Below, in pieces: positions 17,638 through 25,028 of a stretch of 64,000 nucleotides of DNA; within the stretch, counting starts at the first letter, position 1; each line of letters starts with the position of its first letter. The stretch spans positions 124,001-188,000 of the forward strand of contig NZ_CP007056.1 in NCBI RefSeq assembly GCF_000517625.1. Direction: 5' to 3'. Position numbers and translations under genes: made by a program. This stretch comes from Halostagnicola larsenii XH-48. Its GTDB lineage: Archaea; Halobacteriota; Halobacteria; Halobacteriales; Natrialbaceae. A model generated the notes under the pieces. The model worked only from the letters and a program-made list of their open reading frames with translations, searched no databases and had not been told where the DNA came from.

Positions 17638-17673
17638 GACATCTTTATCTGGCAGCCATTCGATTTTGTGAGT

Positions 17674-18603
17674 ATGGCGTCTGCGAAGGTACGGGATGGG
17701 CTGCGAGACGTCGCAGTCGGTCTCCTGACACCGTTCGACGAAACGGGCCGAATCGATCACGAAAAGCTCGCAGCGAACGCAACCGATCTCGCAAGCGAAG
17801 GGCTCGGGACGTTCCTCGCGTGTGCGAACATCAGCGAGTATCACTCCCTGACCCATCAGGAACGCATCGACATCACGGAGACCAGCGTTTCGGCGTTACC
17901 CGACGACGCCTGCGTGCTCGCCGGCGTCGGTGGCAGTACGAAGACCGCACAGGATCTAATCGCGAACTACGAACGTCTCGACGTCGACGCGATGATGATC
18001 ATGCCGCCGGATCACACCTACATTCACGAGCAAGGGCTTCTCGAGTACTACGATGCGCTCGCGACGACGGCTGACAGCCCGATCGTTCCCTACGTTCGCG
18101 GGTTCGAACCGTCGGTGGAATTCCTGGCATCCCTGACCGAAATCGAGAACGTCGCCGGAATCAAGTACGCGATTCCGGATGAAGTCAAACTCGGCCAGGC
18201 AATCGCCGCGGGCGACGACGACGTGATCTGGGTCGACGGCATGGCAGAACCCTACGCGCTTTCGTTCTGGTCGCAGGGGGCCGAGGGATTCACCGCCGGT
18301 GTGACCAACTTCGAGCCCCGCCTCGGGATCGCCCTCCTGACGGCGCTGCGCGAGGAGAACTGGGAGCGGGCCCGCCGACTCCAGAACGCCGCCGTTCCCT
18401 ACCAGCAGTTCCGCAACCGGACGGGCGAGAACAACACCCTCCCGGACGCGATCAGCGTTCCGGCGGTCAAACACGGCCTCGAGATGGCCGGCTTTAACGG
18501 CGGAGACGTGCGCGAACCGATCGTTCCCCTCTCCGAGTCGGACAAAGCCGACGCCGAGGCGCTCTACGAACAACTCCAGACCGACCTCGAGCAAATCCTC
18601 TAA
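17674..18603 (+). CDS. DapA/KdgA-family aldolase (2-keto-3-deoxy sugar acid aldolase candidate)
   Basis: 309 residues from ATG 17674; a GTG six bases upstream is an alternative, but the TATA-like box at 17641-17649 fits leaderless initiation at the ATG. TIM-barrel features of the DHDPS/NAL family are visible: VGLLTPFDETGRID, GVGGSTKTA and the Schiff-base Lys164 in VAGIKYAIPD. The usual YNxP loop is replaced by VPYVRGF, with Tyr140 near the catalytic position, so this is not a classical dihydrodipicolinate synthase. In a pectin/rhamnose locus, cleavage of 2-keto-3-deoxy-gluconate, -galactonate or -rhamnonate to pyruvate plus an aldehyde is the natural guess. Dehydratase activity is an alternative within this family. 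Confidence 0.8.
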   Translation: MASAKVRDGLRDVAVGLLTPFDETGRIDHEKLAANATDLASEGLGTFLACANISEYHSLTHQERIDITETSVSALPDDACVLAGVGGSTKTAQDLIANYERLDVDAMMIMPPDHTYIHEQGLLEYYDALATTADSPIVPYVRGFEPSVEFLASLTEIENVAGIKYAIPDEVKLGQAIAAGDDDVIWVDGMAEPYALSFWSQGAEGFTAGVTNFEPRLGIALLTALREENWERARRLQNAAVPYQQFRNRTGENNTLPDAISVPAVKHGLEMAGFNGGDVREPIVPLSESDKADAEALYEQLQTDLEQIL

Positions 18604-19115
18604 CGCGACTCCCGTTTTACTCGACTTCTCGAGTCGATACCGACCTCGCTACCACTCGTCCCCGTTTTGGTATTGCCCTTCACCTGATCGTCAGCAGTGA
18701 CGTCTCTCCTTTTTGGGTACGTTTCACCCGACCATCGCGACCGGGCTCGAGCACGCTGATACCGCTATTTTGTCTTGAGAATGTCCGGTACTGCCGGACG
18801 AATATTCTACTTTCACGGCGCTTTGGCGCTACTGATTACAGGTGTACTTATGTAATCCAACACGGTGTGAGTGGATGCTACATTTAAATAATCTCGTACC
18901 CGGGTGGTAGCGTCCTCATTAGTCGGGTTTAGGAGGTGCGTTCGGTAACACCGGATGATTTCTCCCCTTCCGTCCCCGTTTTGGGACCCTGACTGGGTAT
19001 CGGGCCTACAATTTCGATAGAAGCGATGTTTTGCTATCGGCTATCCGGACGTATCGAACGGCTGCCCGAAAACGGCGAGAACAGGTCGGTTGGGTCCGCA
19101 GGTGGCTGGTGGTCC
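18604..19115. other. Convergent intergenic region, 512 bases, with one TCCGG-N5-CCGGA site
   Basis: No gene is recognised between the aldolase and mutarotase ends. It includes the inverted repeat described separately at 18784-18798 and a strong TATA-like ACATTTAAATAATC at about 18879-18892. These would be unusual between converging genes unless a short untranslated RNA or a lost gene is present. Confidence 0.5.
18784..18798. promoter_or_regulatory. Candidate regulator site TCCGG-TACTG-CCGGA
   Basis: A perfect 5-bp-arm inverted repeat with a 5-bp centre, identical in design to three copies around the IclR gene at 38.4-39.4 kb. It is followed after two bases by an AT-rich AATATTCTA. No annotated gene starts close by. 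Confidence 0.45.
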
Positions 19116-19421
19116 TCAAATCATTCGATAGACTTCGTCCATCCACTGATCGCTGTCGTCGTCGACGGTGATCCCGTCCATCTGTTCCGCCCAGCGTGCC
19201 TGTGCGTCGCTGGTTTCCATAACCTCCTCGATCGCCTCGGGATCCTCGAGTTCCATGAACCCGAAGACGTGGCCGTCCTGTTCGAAGACGCTGTAGGTCT
19301 CGAGTCCGGCGTCGGAGTCGAGATAGGCCTCCTCGAGCCACTCGGGAACGTCCTCGTGTGCCTCGCGGTACGCCTCGCGCTGTCCGTCGGCGATCTCCAG
19401 GTGGAATGCAATCCGTGCCAT
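19116..19421 (-). CDS. rhaM: L-rhamnose mutarotase
   Basis: 101 residues, the normal size for RhaM (about 104). A dimeric alpha/beta-barrel protein with MARIAFHLEIADGQREAYREAHEDVPEWLEEAY at the N-terminus (Tyr and His in the sugar pocket), then LETYSVFEQDGHVFGFMEL and the C-terminal WAEQMDGI. It interconverts alpha and beta anomers of L-rhamnose (family DUF718). It is the third gene of a minus-strand unit with the rhamnonate dehydratase and the luciferase-like oxidoreductase, 111 bp behind the latter. Confidence 0.88.
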   Translation of the reverse strand: MARIAFHLEIADGQREAYREAHEDVPEWLEEAYLDSDAGLETYSVFEQDGHVFGFMELEDPEAIEEVMETSDAQARWAEQMDGITVDDDSDQWMDEVYRMI

Positions 19422-19532
19422 GCGTTTCGCTCATCGAGTGGGAGTCCCATAGGTATTCGGTTGGCTGGCTGCGGTCGCGAGCGGTCGTCCGCTACATCGA
19501 ACGGAGAAAAACGGCGCGAGTCGAAGTGGTCG

Positions 19533-20573
19533 TTACCGAAACTGCGGCATGACTTCGTCGGCGAACAGTTCCATGCCGTCAGTGTCGGGAAGGTCGACGA
19601 ACCAGCCCTGGAATTTCGTGACGCCGGCGTCGATCCGTCGTTCGATCGCCTCGGCGCACTCTTCGGGCGTTCCCATGACGAAGTATTCGCGGGCGTCCTC
19701 GACGGTCTCGATCGGTGCTTGGTCCTGGTACTCCTCCTCGAACTGGATCGGCGTCATCAGATCGACCAACTGCTCGAGTGTCTCCTCGTCCCGGGTGCAG
19801 ATGACGTGACCGTCCCAGGAGTACTCGATCTCGTCGGGATCGCGCCCGACCGTTTCGCAGTGATCCTCAATGACGCCGATCTTGTGCTCGAGCGTCTCGG
19901 GTTTTCCGTTGAAGACGTCGGTATTCCAGCAGTCGGCGTGTTTCGCGACGAGTTTCAGGGTAACCTGCTCGCCCTGGCCGCCGACGAGGATCGGCGGGTG
20001 GGGGTCCTGTACGGGGCCGGGCTCGCAGTACGCGCCGTCGATTTCGTAGTGGTTGCCCGAGAACGATGCGCCGTCGTCGGGGTCGCTTTCCCACATGCGC
20101 TTCATCAGTCGGATACCCTCATCTAAGCGCATCAGACGGTCGAAACCGTCGCGATACTCCCAGCCGTAGGCGTCGTACTCGCCGTCGTGCCAGCCCGCCC
20201 CGAGGCCGAGTTCGAGGCGGCCGCCGGAAATCACGTCGAGCGTCGCTGCCATCTTCGCGACCAGCGCGGGATTCCGATAGTCGTTACAGAGGACGAGCGA
20301 ACCGATGTTGATCTCCTCGGTAAAGCCTGCTATCGCCGACAGCACCGTCCAGACTTCGTACTCCGCGTGGCCGCGCCCGAGCATGAGGTGATCGGGTGCC
20401 CACGCGGCGTCGAAGCCGAGTTCCTCGGCCAGCAGGACCGATTCTTTCGTCTGCTCCCAGTCGAGAGACTCGAGGCGCGGCGTATCGCGGTGGACCGGCT
20501 CGTCGTCGCCCTCGTCGGGCGCGCCGGCGAACACCGGGACGTTGAACTCGAACGTAATATCCCTGGCGCTCAT
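19533..20573 (-). CDS. Luciferase-like (LLM class) oxidoreductase, probably F420-dependent
   Basis: 346 residues of the bacterial-luciferase TIM barrel. Diagnostic pieces are the N-terminal EELGFDAAWAPDHLMLG, the IGSLVL strand, RNPALVAKMAATLDVISGGRLELGLGAGW and PPILVGGQGEQVTLKLVAKHAD. The ELGLGAGWHDGEYDAYG form is common among coenzyme F420 enzymes; haloarchaea make F420. Only three bases separate it from the rhamnonate dehydratase stop, so the two are one transcription and translation unit. A role in L-rhamnose oxidation is inferred from this, with F420-dependent glucose-6-phosphate dehydrogenase as a same-fold precedent for oxidising a sugar C1 to a lactone. A flavin monooxygenase is the main alternative. 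Confidence 0.82.
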   Translation of the reverse strand: MSARDITFEFNVPVFAGAPDEGDDEPVHRDTPRLESLDWEQTKESVLLAEELGFDAAWAPDHLMLGRGHAEYEVWTVLSAIAGFTEEINIGSLVLCNDYRNPALVAKMAATLDVISGGRLELGLGAGWHDGEYDAYGWEYRDGFDRLMRLDEGIRLMKRMWESDPDDGASFSGNHYEIDGAYCEPGPVQDPHPPILVGGQGEQVTLKLVAKHADCWNTDVFNGKPETLEHKIGVIEDHCETVGRDPDEIEYSWDGHVICTRDEETLEQLVDLMTPIQFEEEYQDQAPIETVEDAREYFVMGTPEECAEAIERRIDAGVTKFQGWFVDLPDTDGMELFADEVMPQFR

Positions 20574-20576
20574 AGA

Positions 20577-21782
20577 TTACTCGACGCGGTAGTGCTCTAA
20601 GGCGTCGCGGTTGACTTCCGAACTCAGCCCGACCGTTTCGGGGAGAGCGATCGAGCCGTTCTCGGCGTTCGGCGGGTTGGCGTAGATCGCGTCGGCGTAG
20701 GTCGACTCCTGTTCGCCCTGGCGCTCTTGATACCACTCGGGGATCGGGAAGTACTCGGCCATCGGCGCGTTCGTCGAGGCGGCGATGAAGTGCAGGTGCG
20801 GGTTCGTCCCCGAGTGGGGAATCACGGGCACGTCGCGGGCGCTGGCCATCGAGTCGATCTTCAGCAACTCGGTCAGGCCGCCACAGCGGTGGACGTCCGG
20901 CTGGAGGATGTCGACTGCTTCGCGCTCTAACAGTTCCTTGTGGCCCCAGCGGGTGAACTCGTGTTCGCCGCCGGAGATGGGGACGTTCGACGCCTCGCGG
21001 ACCTCCGCGTAGCCGTCGATGTCGTCAGGGATGACGGGTTCCTCGACCCACTCCATGTCGTAGCGCTCGAGGCGCTTGAGCATCTTCTTCGCGTAGCGAA
21101 CGGTCCAGCCCATGTAGGCGTCGCCGGCGATGCCGATCTCGTCGCCGACGGCATCCCGAACCGTCTCGACGATTTTCTCGTTTTCTTTCATGCCTTCGCG
21201 ACCGGCTTCGGGGCCGTGGAGAAATCGGAGCTTCATCGTGTCGAAGCCGGCCTCGGCGTACTCCTGCGCTTCGCGCTCGAGTTTATCGTGGTCGACCGGG
21301 TGGAGGTTGCTCGCGTAGCAGGGAATCTCGTCGGTCACGGGTCCGCCGAGCAGTTCGTACACCGGTTTTTCTGCTTCTTTCCCGGCGATGTCCCACAGCG
21401 CGAGGTCGACCGCGCTGATGGCTTCGATAGCCGCTCCCTTTCGACCGAACGGGATCGTCGCGCGATACATCATGTCCCAGAGCCGTTCGCGCTGGTGTGG
21501 ATCCTCGCCGACGATCAGCTTCGAGAGCGTTTCGTCGACGATGGTTTCGATCGAACCGGTCGCCCAGTTACCGACACCAACGCCGGTGATACCGGCGTCC
21601 GTTTCGACTTCGACGACGACATCGCCGACGGGCCCCATCCACTTGCGGCGGGCTTGTGGATTGTCGCCGTCCGCGTTGTTGTACTCGTCGAACTTGCTCA
21701 TGACGGTGACGAGCGGGAACTCGACGAACTCGCCCCAGGAATCGGTGCTGACCTTCGTGACTGTGATGTCTGTGATTTCCAT
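20577..21782 (-). CDS. rhmD: L-rhamnonate dehydratase (enolase superfamily)
   Basis: 401 residues, the size of E. coli RhmD. The enolase-superfamily metal ligands are recognisable as Asp221 in GDAYMGW, Glu247 or Glu248 in WVEEP, and Glu273 in GGEHEFTRWG; Asp295 and His323 (DILQPDVHRCGGLTELLKI, PHSGTNPHLHF) form the expected catalytic part. The GDxYMGW and GEHExTRWG blocks are those of RhmD. It dehydrates L-rhamnonate to 2-keto-3-deoxy-L-rhamnonate. First gene of a unit with the LLM oxidoreductase and rhaM, divergent from the zinc dehydrogenase. Another 6-deoxy or hexonic acid substrate is possible but less likely. Confidence 0.88.
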   Translation of the reverse strand: MEITDITVTKVSTDSWGEFVEFPLVTVMSKFDEYNNADGDNPQARRKWMGPVGDVVVEVETDAGITGVGVGNWATGSIETIVDETLSKLIVGEDPHQRERLWDMMYRATIPFGRKGAAIEAISAVDLALWDIAGKEAEKPVYELLGGPVTDEIPCYASNLHPVDHDKLEREAQEYAEAGFDTMKLRFLHGPEAGREGMKENEKIVETVRDAVGDEIGIAGDAYMGWTVRYAKKMLKRLERYDMEWVEEPVIPDDIDGYAEVREASNVPISGGEHEFTRWGHKELLEREAVDILQPDVHRCGGLTELLKIDSMASARDVPVIPHSGTNPHLHFIAASTNAPMAEYFPIPEWYQERQGEQESTYADAIYANPPNAENGSIALPETVGLSSEVNRDALEHYRVE

Positions 21783-21837
21783 ACGTTCAGATCACGCTTC
21801 GTTAGCTCACCTCAAGATGGGGTAAACAGCCCCATAA

Positions 21838-21847
21838 GTGTTTATAG
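21838..21847 (-). promoter_or_regulatory. TATA-like box of the rhmD operon
   Basis: On the minus strand the sequence reads CACTATAAACAC about 57 bases before the rhmD ATG. Initiation about 25 bp later would leave a leader of roughly 30 bases. Confidence 0.4.
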
Positions 21848-21914
21848 TGAGCAGCCCCCGGGCGTTCGAGACAATCCCAAAGTACGCGATCAAGAACCCC
21901 GATGACGGTTCCCA

Positions 21915-21936
21915 CACCTAAAGATATTTGTAGGTG
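21915..21936. promoter_or_regulatory. Near-perfect 22-bp palindrome in the rhmD/dehydrogenase divergent promoter
   Basis: Arms CACCTA (21915-21920) and TAGGTG (21931-21936) flank an AT-rich centre AAGATATTTG; 18 of 22 positions are symmetric. The AT-rich core may also be the TATA region for the plus-strand dehydrogenase. Its position between two rhamnose-pathway operons makes it the best candidate operator of that pathway. Confidence 0.55.
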
Positions 21937-21983
21937 AGTCCCCCAACTACTGATAGCTTGACCAGAGCGAGAGGCAACCCTAC

Positions 21984-23018
21984 ATGAAGGCTATAGTCCA
22001 TACCGGTCCCAGATCTATCGAAATCCGCGAACGAGAGGAAGTAGTACCAGCCGATGACGAAGTACGCGTCCGCGTCCATTCTGCCGGACTGTGCGGAAGC
22101 GATGCTCACGCGTATAAATACGAGGACGGCTACGAGTGGATCCCGATGCCGCGCATCATGGGCCACGAGTACTCCGGCGAAGTCGTCGAAGTCGGCGACG
22201 ACGTGACCGACTTCTCGGTCGGCGACCACGTCGTCGAGGAGCCGATCCACGACTGTGGCTCCTGTTTTCAGTGCAAGAACGGCCAGCCTAACGTCTGCCA
22301 GAACTTCGAGATCACGGGAATGCACAACGACGGTGCCTACACCGAGTACACGACGGTGAAGCCGCGAGATCTCCATCACATTCCCGACGACCTTCCGCTC
22401 GGACAGGCGAGCATCACCGAACCGCTCAGCATCGCGACGCGCGCGGTGTTCGATCAATCGAACGTAACCCCCGGCGATACCGTTCTCGTGGAAGGTCCCG
22501 GCCCGATCGGCGTTCTCGTCGCAGCCGTCGCGGACGCGATGGGGGCAGACGTCATCGTTTCAGGACTCGGCAAAGATACCGAATACCGACTCCCGCTGGT
22601 CGAACAACTCGGTATCGAGACGGCCGATATTCAGACGACGGATCTCGAGGATACCGTCGAGACGCGAACCGACGGCATCGGATTCGACGTCGTGTTCGAT
22701 ACGACGGGGCACAAAAGCGGCGTCGAGATGGCGATCGAACACGTTCGGAAGGGCGGGCAGGTCGTCGTCGTCGGCCTCCCCGGCGCACCGAGCGAAGTGT
22801 TCATGACGCCCGTCGTCCGCGGCGAAGTCGATGTCAATACCTCCTACGGCTCGACCTGGCAGAACTTCGAGCAGGCGATCCGCCTCCTCTCTGCTGGTGC
22901 GATTGATGCGGACGCGATCATCGATCGATCGTTCAGCGTCGACGAACCGACCGCCGCATTCGAGGCATTCCTCGAGTCTGAAACCTGCAAACCCGTCTTT
23001 TCGTTCACCGACATCTGA
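21984..23018 (+). CDS. Zinc-dependent medium-chain dehydrogenase (sorbitol/threonine dehydrogenase type)
   Basis: 344 residues, MDR fold. Catalytic zinc ligands are Cys37 in GLCGSD and His61-Glu62 in MGHEYSG; structural zinc cysteines are 91, 94, 97 and 105 (CGSCFQCKNGQPNVC). The nucleotide-binding region has VLVEGPGPIGVLVAAVADAMGA. The family oxidises secondary alcohols of polyols and sugar acids with NAD(P)+. Divergent from rhmD and followed by the lactonase, it could be the dehydrogenase making 2,4-diketo-3-deoxy-L-rhamnonate, a step done by short-chain enzymes in described pathways, or an L-rhamnose dehydrogenase. The choice is inference. Confidence 0.85.
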   Translation: MKAIVHTGPRSIEIREREEVVPADDEVRVRVHSAGLCGSDAHAYKYEDGYEWIPMPRIMGHEYSGEVVEVGDDVTDFSVGDHVVEEPIHDCGSCFQCKNGQPNVCQNFEITGMHNDGAYTEYTTVKPRDLHHIPDDLPLGQASITEPLSIATRAVFDQSNVTPGDTVLVEGPGPIGVLVAAVADAMGADVIVSGLGKDTEYRLPLVEQLGIETADIQTTDLEDTVETRTDGIGFDVVFDTTGHKSGVEMAIEHVRKGGQVVVVGLPGAPSEVFMTPVVRGEVDVNTSYGSTWQNFEQAIRLLSAGAIDADAIIDRSFSVDEPTAAFEAFLESETCKPVFSFTDI

Positions 23019-23078
23019 GGCCGTTGTCGAAACCGTCCAGCGAACTCTTCTCGCCGATGAGCGCTTCTAAAATACCCT

Positions 23079-23103
23079 GTCCGCCACGCCGTCGTTTGCG
23101 GAC
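23079..23103. promoter_or_regulatory. Inverted repeat upstream of lactonase gene
   Basis: GTCCGC (23079-23084) and GCGGAC (23098-23103) are perfect arms with a 13-base centre. A TATA-like CGTTTAGTATC follows at about 23139-23149, ahead of the ATG at 23176. It could also form a hairpin at the end of the preceding dehydrogenase mRNA. Confidence 0.35.
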
Positions 23104-23175
23104 GGGACGTTCCGTTCGACGGTGCCATTCGGAACACAACGTTTAGTATCGCTCGAGGCGACCGTTCAGTAACCA

Positions 23176-24048
23176 ATGGTGTTGGACACTCACACGCACG
23201 CCTGGACGCGCCCGACGCGAGACCACCCCTGGGTTAACGGGGCCATCGTGGACGCCATCGACGGCTTCGACGTCGACACCGTCTACGACGCGGAACGGCT
23301 CCTGGCCGATATGGATGCGATCGGCGTCGACGAGGCCGTCGTCGTCGGCTATCCGATCTGCGAGTGGACGGACAACGCCTACACGCTCGAGTGCGTCGAG
23401 GAATTCGACAGGCTCTCGGGCATCGTCATGCTCGATCAGTTCGCAGACGGCGCGGCCGACCGCCTTCGGACATCGATGGCCGTCGACGGAGTTCTCGGTT
23501 TCAGACTCGGTGCGATCTGTCCGTACGATCGAATGTGGGAGACCTTCGACCCTTCCGTCTCGTGGCTTCGGGAGGCGATCGACGAGACGGCGTTCTGGGA
23601 GGCCGCCCGCGAGACCGACGCCCTCGTCCAGATCCTCGCCCACGTCGACCAACTCAAGGACGTGATCGAACTGGTCGAAACGTACCCGGCCCTCTCTTAC
23701 GCGCTCGATCACTTCTGTCACGCCGACCCCTCGATTCCGCCGGAAGACGGTGCGTTCGCCGACCTCGAAGCGCTCGCTACAGAGGAGTACGACGTCGCGG
23801 TGAAGGTTTCCGAGGTCGTCCACCGCTCCGAAGAGGAGTTCCCCTACGAGGACATGCACGACCACGTCCGCTGGCTTCTCGAGACCTTCGGCCGCGAGCG
23901 GGTCGTCTGGGGCTCTGACTTCCCAAACGTCAGCGACGAGGCGACCTACGAAGGGAGCCTGCGCTGGCTCGAGCACGTCGACTGCCTCTCGAAGAAAGAC
24001 CGGTCGTGGCTCACCGGCAGGTCGTTCGAGACCGTCGCCGGGATCTGA
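23176..24048 (+). CDS. Amidohydrolase-2 family lactonase, candidate L-rhamnono-lactonase
   Basis: 290 residues of the COG3618/amidohydrolase-2 type: the N-terminal metal motif LDTHTHAW (Asp4, His6, His8), FRLGAICPYD, a conserved His in YALDHFCHAD, and the C-terminal VVWGSDFPNV with the catalytic Asp. Family members include L-fucono- and L-rhamnono-lactonases, which open sugar lactones, and 2-pyrone-4,6-dicarboxylate hydrolase. In this neighbourhood, hydrolysis of L-rhamnono-1,4-lactone to L-rhamnonate, the substrate of RhmD, is the best fit. It ends 38 bases from the convergent FAH-family gene. Confidence 0.82.
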   Translation: MVLDTHTHAWTRPTRDHPWVNGAIVDAIDGFDVDTVYDAERLLADMDAIGVDEAVVVGYPICEWTDNAYTLECVEEFDRLSGIVMLDQFADGAADRLRTSMAVDGVLGFRLGAICPYDRMWETFDPSVSWLREAIDETAFWEAARETDALVQILAHVDQLKDVIELVETYPALSYALDHFCHADPSIPPEDGAFADLEALATEEYDVAVKVSEVVHRSEEEFPYEDMHDHVRWLLETFGRERVVWGSDFPNVSDEATYEGSLRWLEHVDCLSKKDRSWLTGRSFETVAGI

Positions 24049-24086
24049 TCCGTCGAGCGCGTCGAAGATCGTGAACGCGTACGCGT

Positions 24087-24923
24087 TTACTCGCCGACGA
24101 CGTGGTTCTCGAGCGTGCCGATACCCTCGACTTCGGCCTCGACGGTGTCGCCGGGTGCGAGCAGCTCCGGCGGGTCGCGGAAGACGCCGACGCCGCCCGG
24201 CGTTCCGGTCGAGATGACGGTTCCCGGCTGCAGGGTCGTGACATGACTGAGGTACTCGATCGCGTCGCCGACGTCGAAGATGAACTCCGCCGTCGTCGAT
24301 TCCTGTTTGACCTCGCCGTTGAGTCGAAGTTCGACTTCGACGTCGTTCGGATCGATCGCATCGGGGGCGGTCAGCGCGGGCCCCATCGGCGCGAACGTGT
24401 CGTAGCTCTTGCCGCGGAAGAACTGTCCGTCCTCGAACTGGGCGTCTCGAGCGCTCACGTCGTTGACGACCGTGTATCCCGCAACGTACTCTTCGGCGTC
24501 CGCCGCGTCGACCTCACAGGCGGTTCGGCCGATGACGATGCCGAGTTCGACCTCGTAGTCGACCTGCTCGACGTCGTCGGGGTGGACGATCGGCGCCTCG
24601 GGATCGGTGACGCTCGAGGGCGACTTCGCGAACAACATCGGCTTTTCGGGGATCTCCTCGTCCTGTTCTTCGGCGTGGTCGTAGTAGTTGAGCCCGATGC
24701 AGATGATCTGCTCGACCGAGGGAACCGGCGCGAGGTAGTCGTCTGGCTCCTCGATCGCCGGCAGTTCGCCGATTTCGGCGGCGCGTTCGACGCGCCGACG
24801 GTAGCCCGGCGTTGCGAGTTCTTCGAGCGATGGTTCGCCGAATCGGTCCAGTCCGTACGTCTGATCGTCGACGATGACGCCCCAGCGGACGCCGCCGCTC
24901 GTCGCGAATCGAATGAATTGCAT
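24087..24923 (-). CDS. FAH-family hydrolase, candidate 2,4-diketo-3-deoxy-L-rhamnonate hydrolase
   Basis: 278 residues with the fumarylacetoacetase C-terminal fold: CIGLNYYDHAEE (75-86), the metal ligands Glu124 and Glu126 in YEVELGIVIG and Asp155 in VVNDVSARDAQ, GKSYDTFAPMGP and ISTGTPGGVG. In L-rhamnose diketo-hydrolase pathways this family splits 2,4-diketo-3-deoxy-L-rhamnonate into pyruvate and L-lactate. The L-lactate oxidation genes directly upstream on the same strand support this. Other FAH reactions (acylpyruvate hydrolysis, ureidoglycolate-type lyase) cannot be excluded by sequence. Confidence 0.85.
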   Translation of the reverse strand: MQFIRFATSGGVRWGVIVDDQTYGLDRFGEPSLEELATPGYRRRVERAAEIGELPAIEEPDDYLAPVPSVEQIICIGLNYYDHAEEQDEEIPEKPMLFAKSPSSVTDPEAPIVHPDDVEQVDYEVELGIVIGRTACEVDAADAEEYVAGYTVVNDVSARDAQFEDGQFFRGKSYDTFAPMGPALTAPDAIDPNDVEVELRLNGEVKQESTTAEFIFDVGDAIEYLSHVTTLQPGTVISTGTPGGVGVFRDPPELLAPGDTVEAEVEGIGTLENHVVGE

Positions 24924-25028
24924 CGTTTTTCCATCCCAGCCGCGACTCTTGAATCTTTCTTTCGTCCATCACCGACTTGATGACGCTCGAGCGGTTCGAA
25001 CCTGGCGACGGCGGGCGGACGAACGGAC

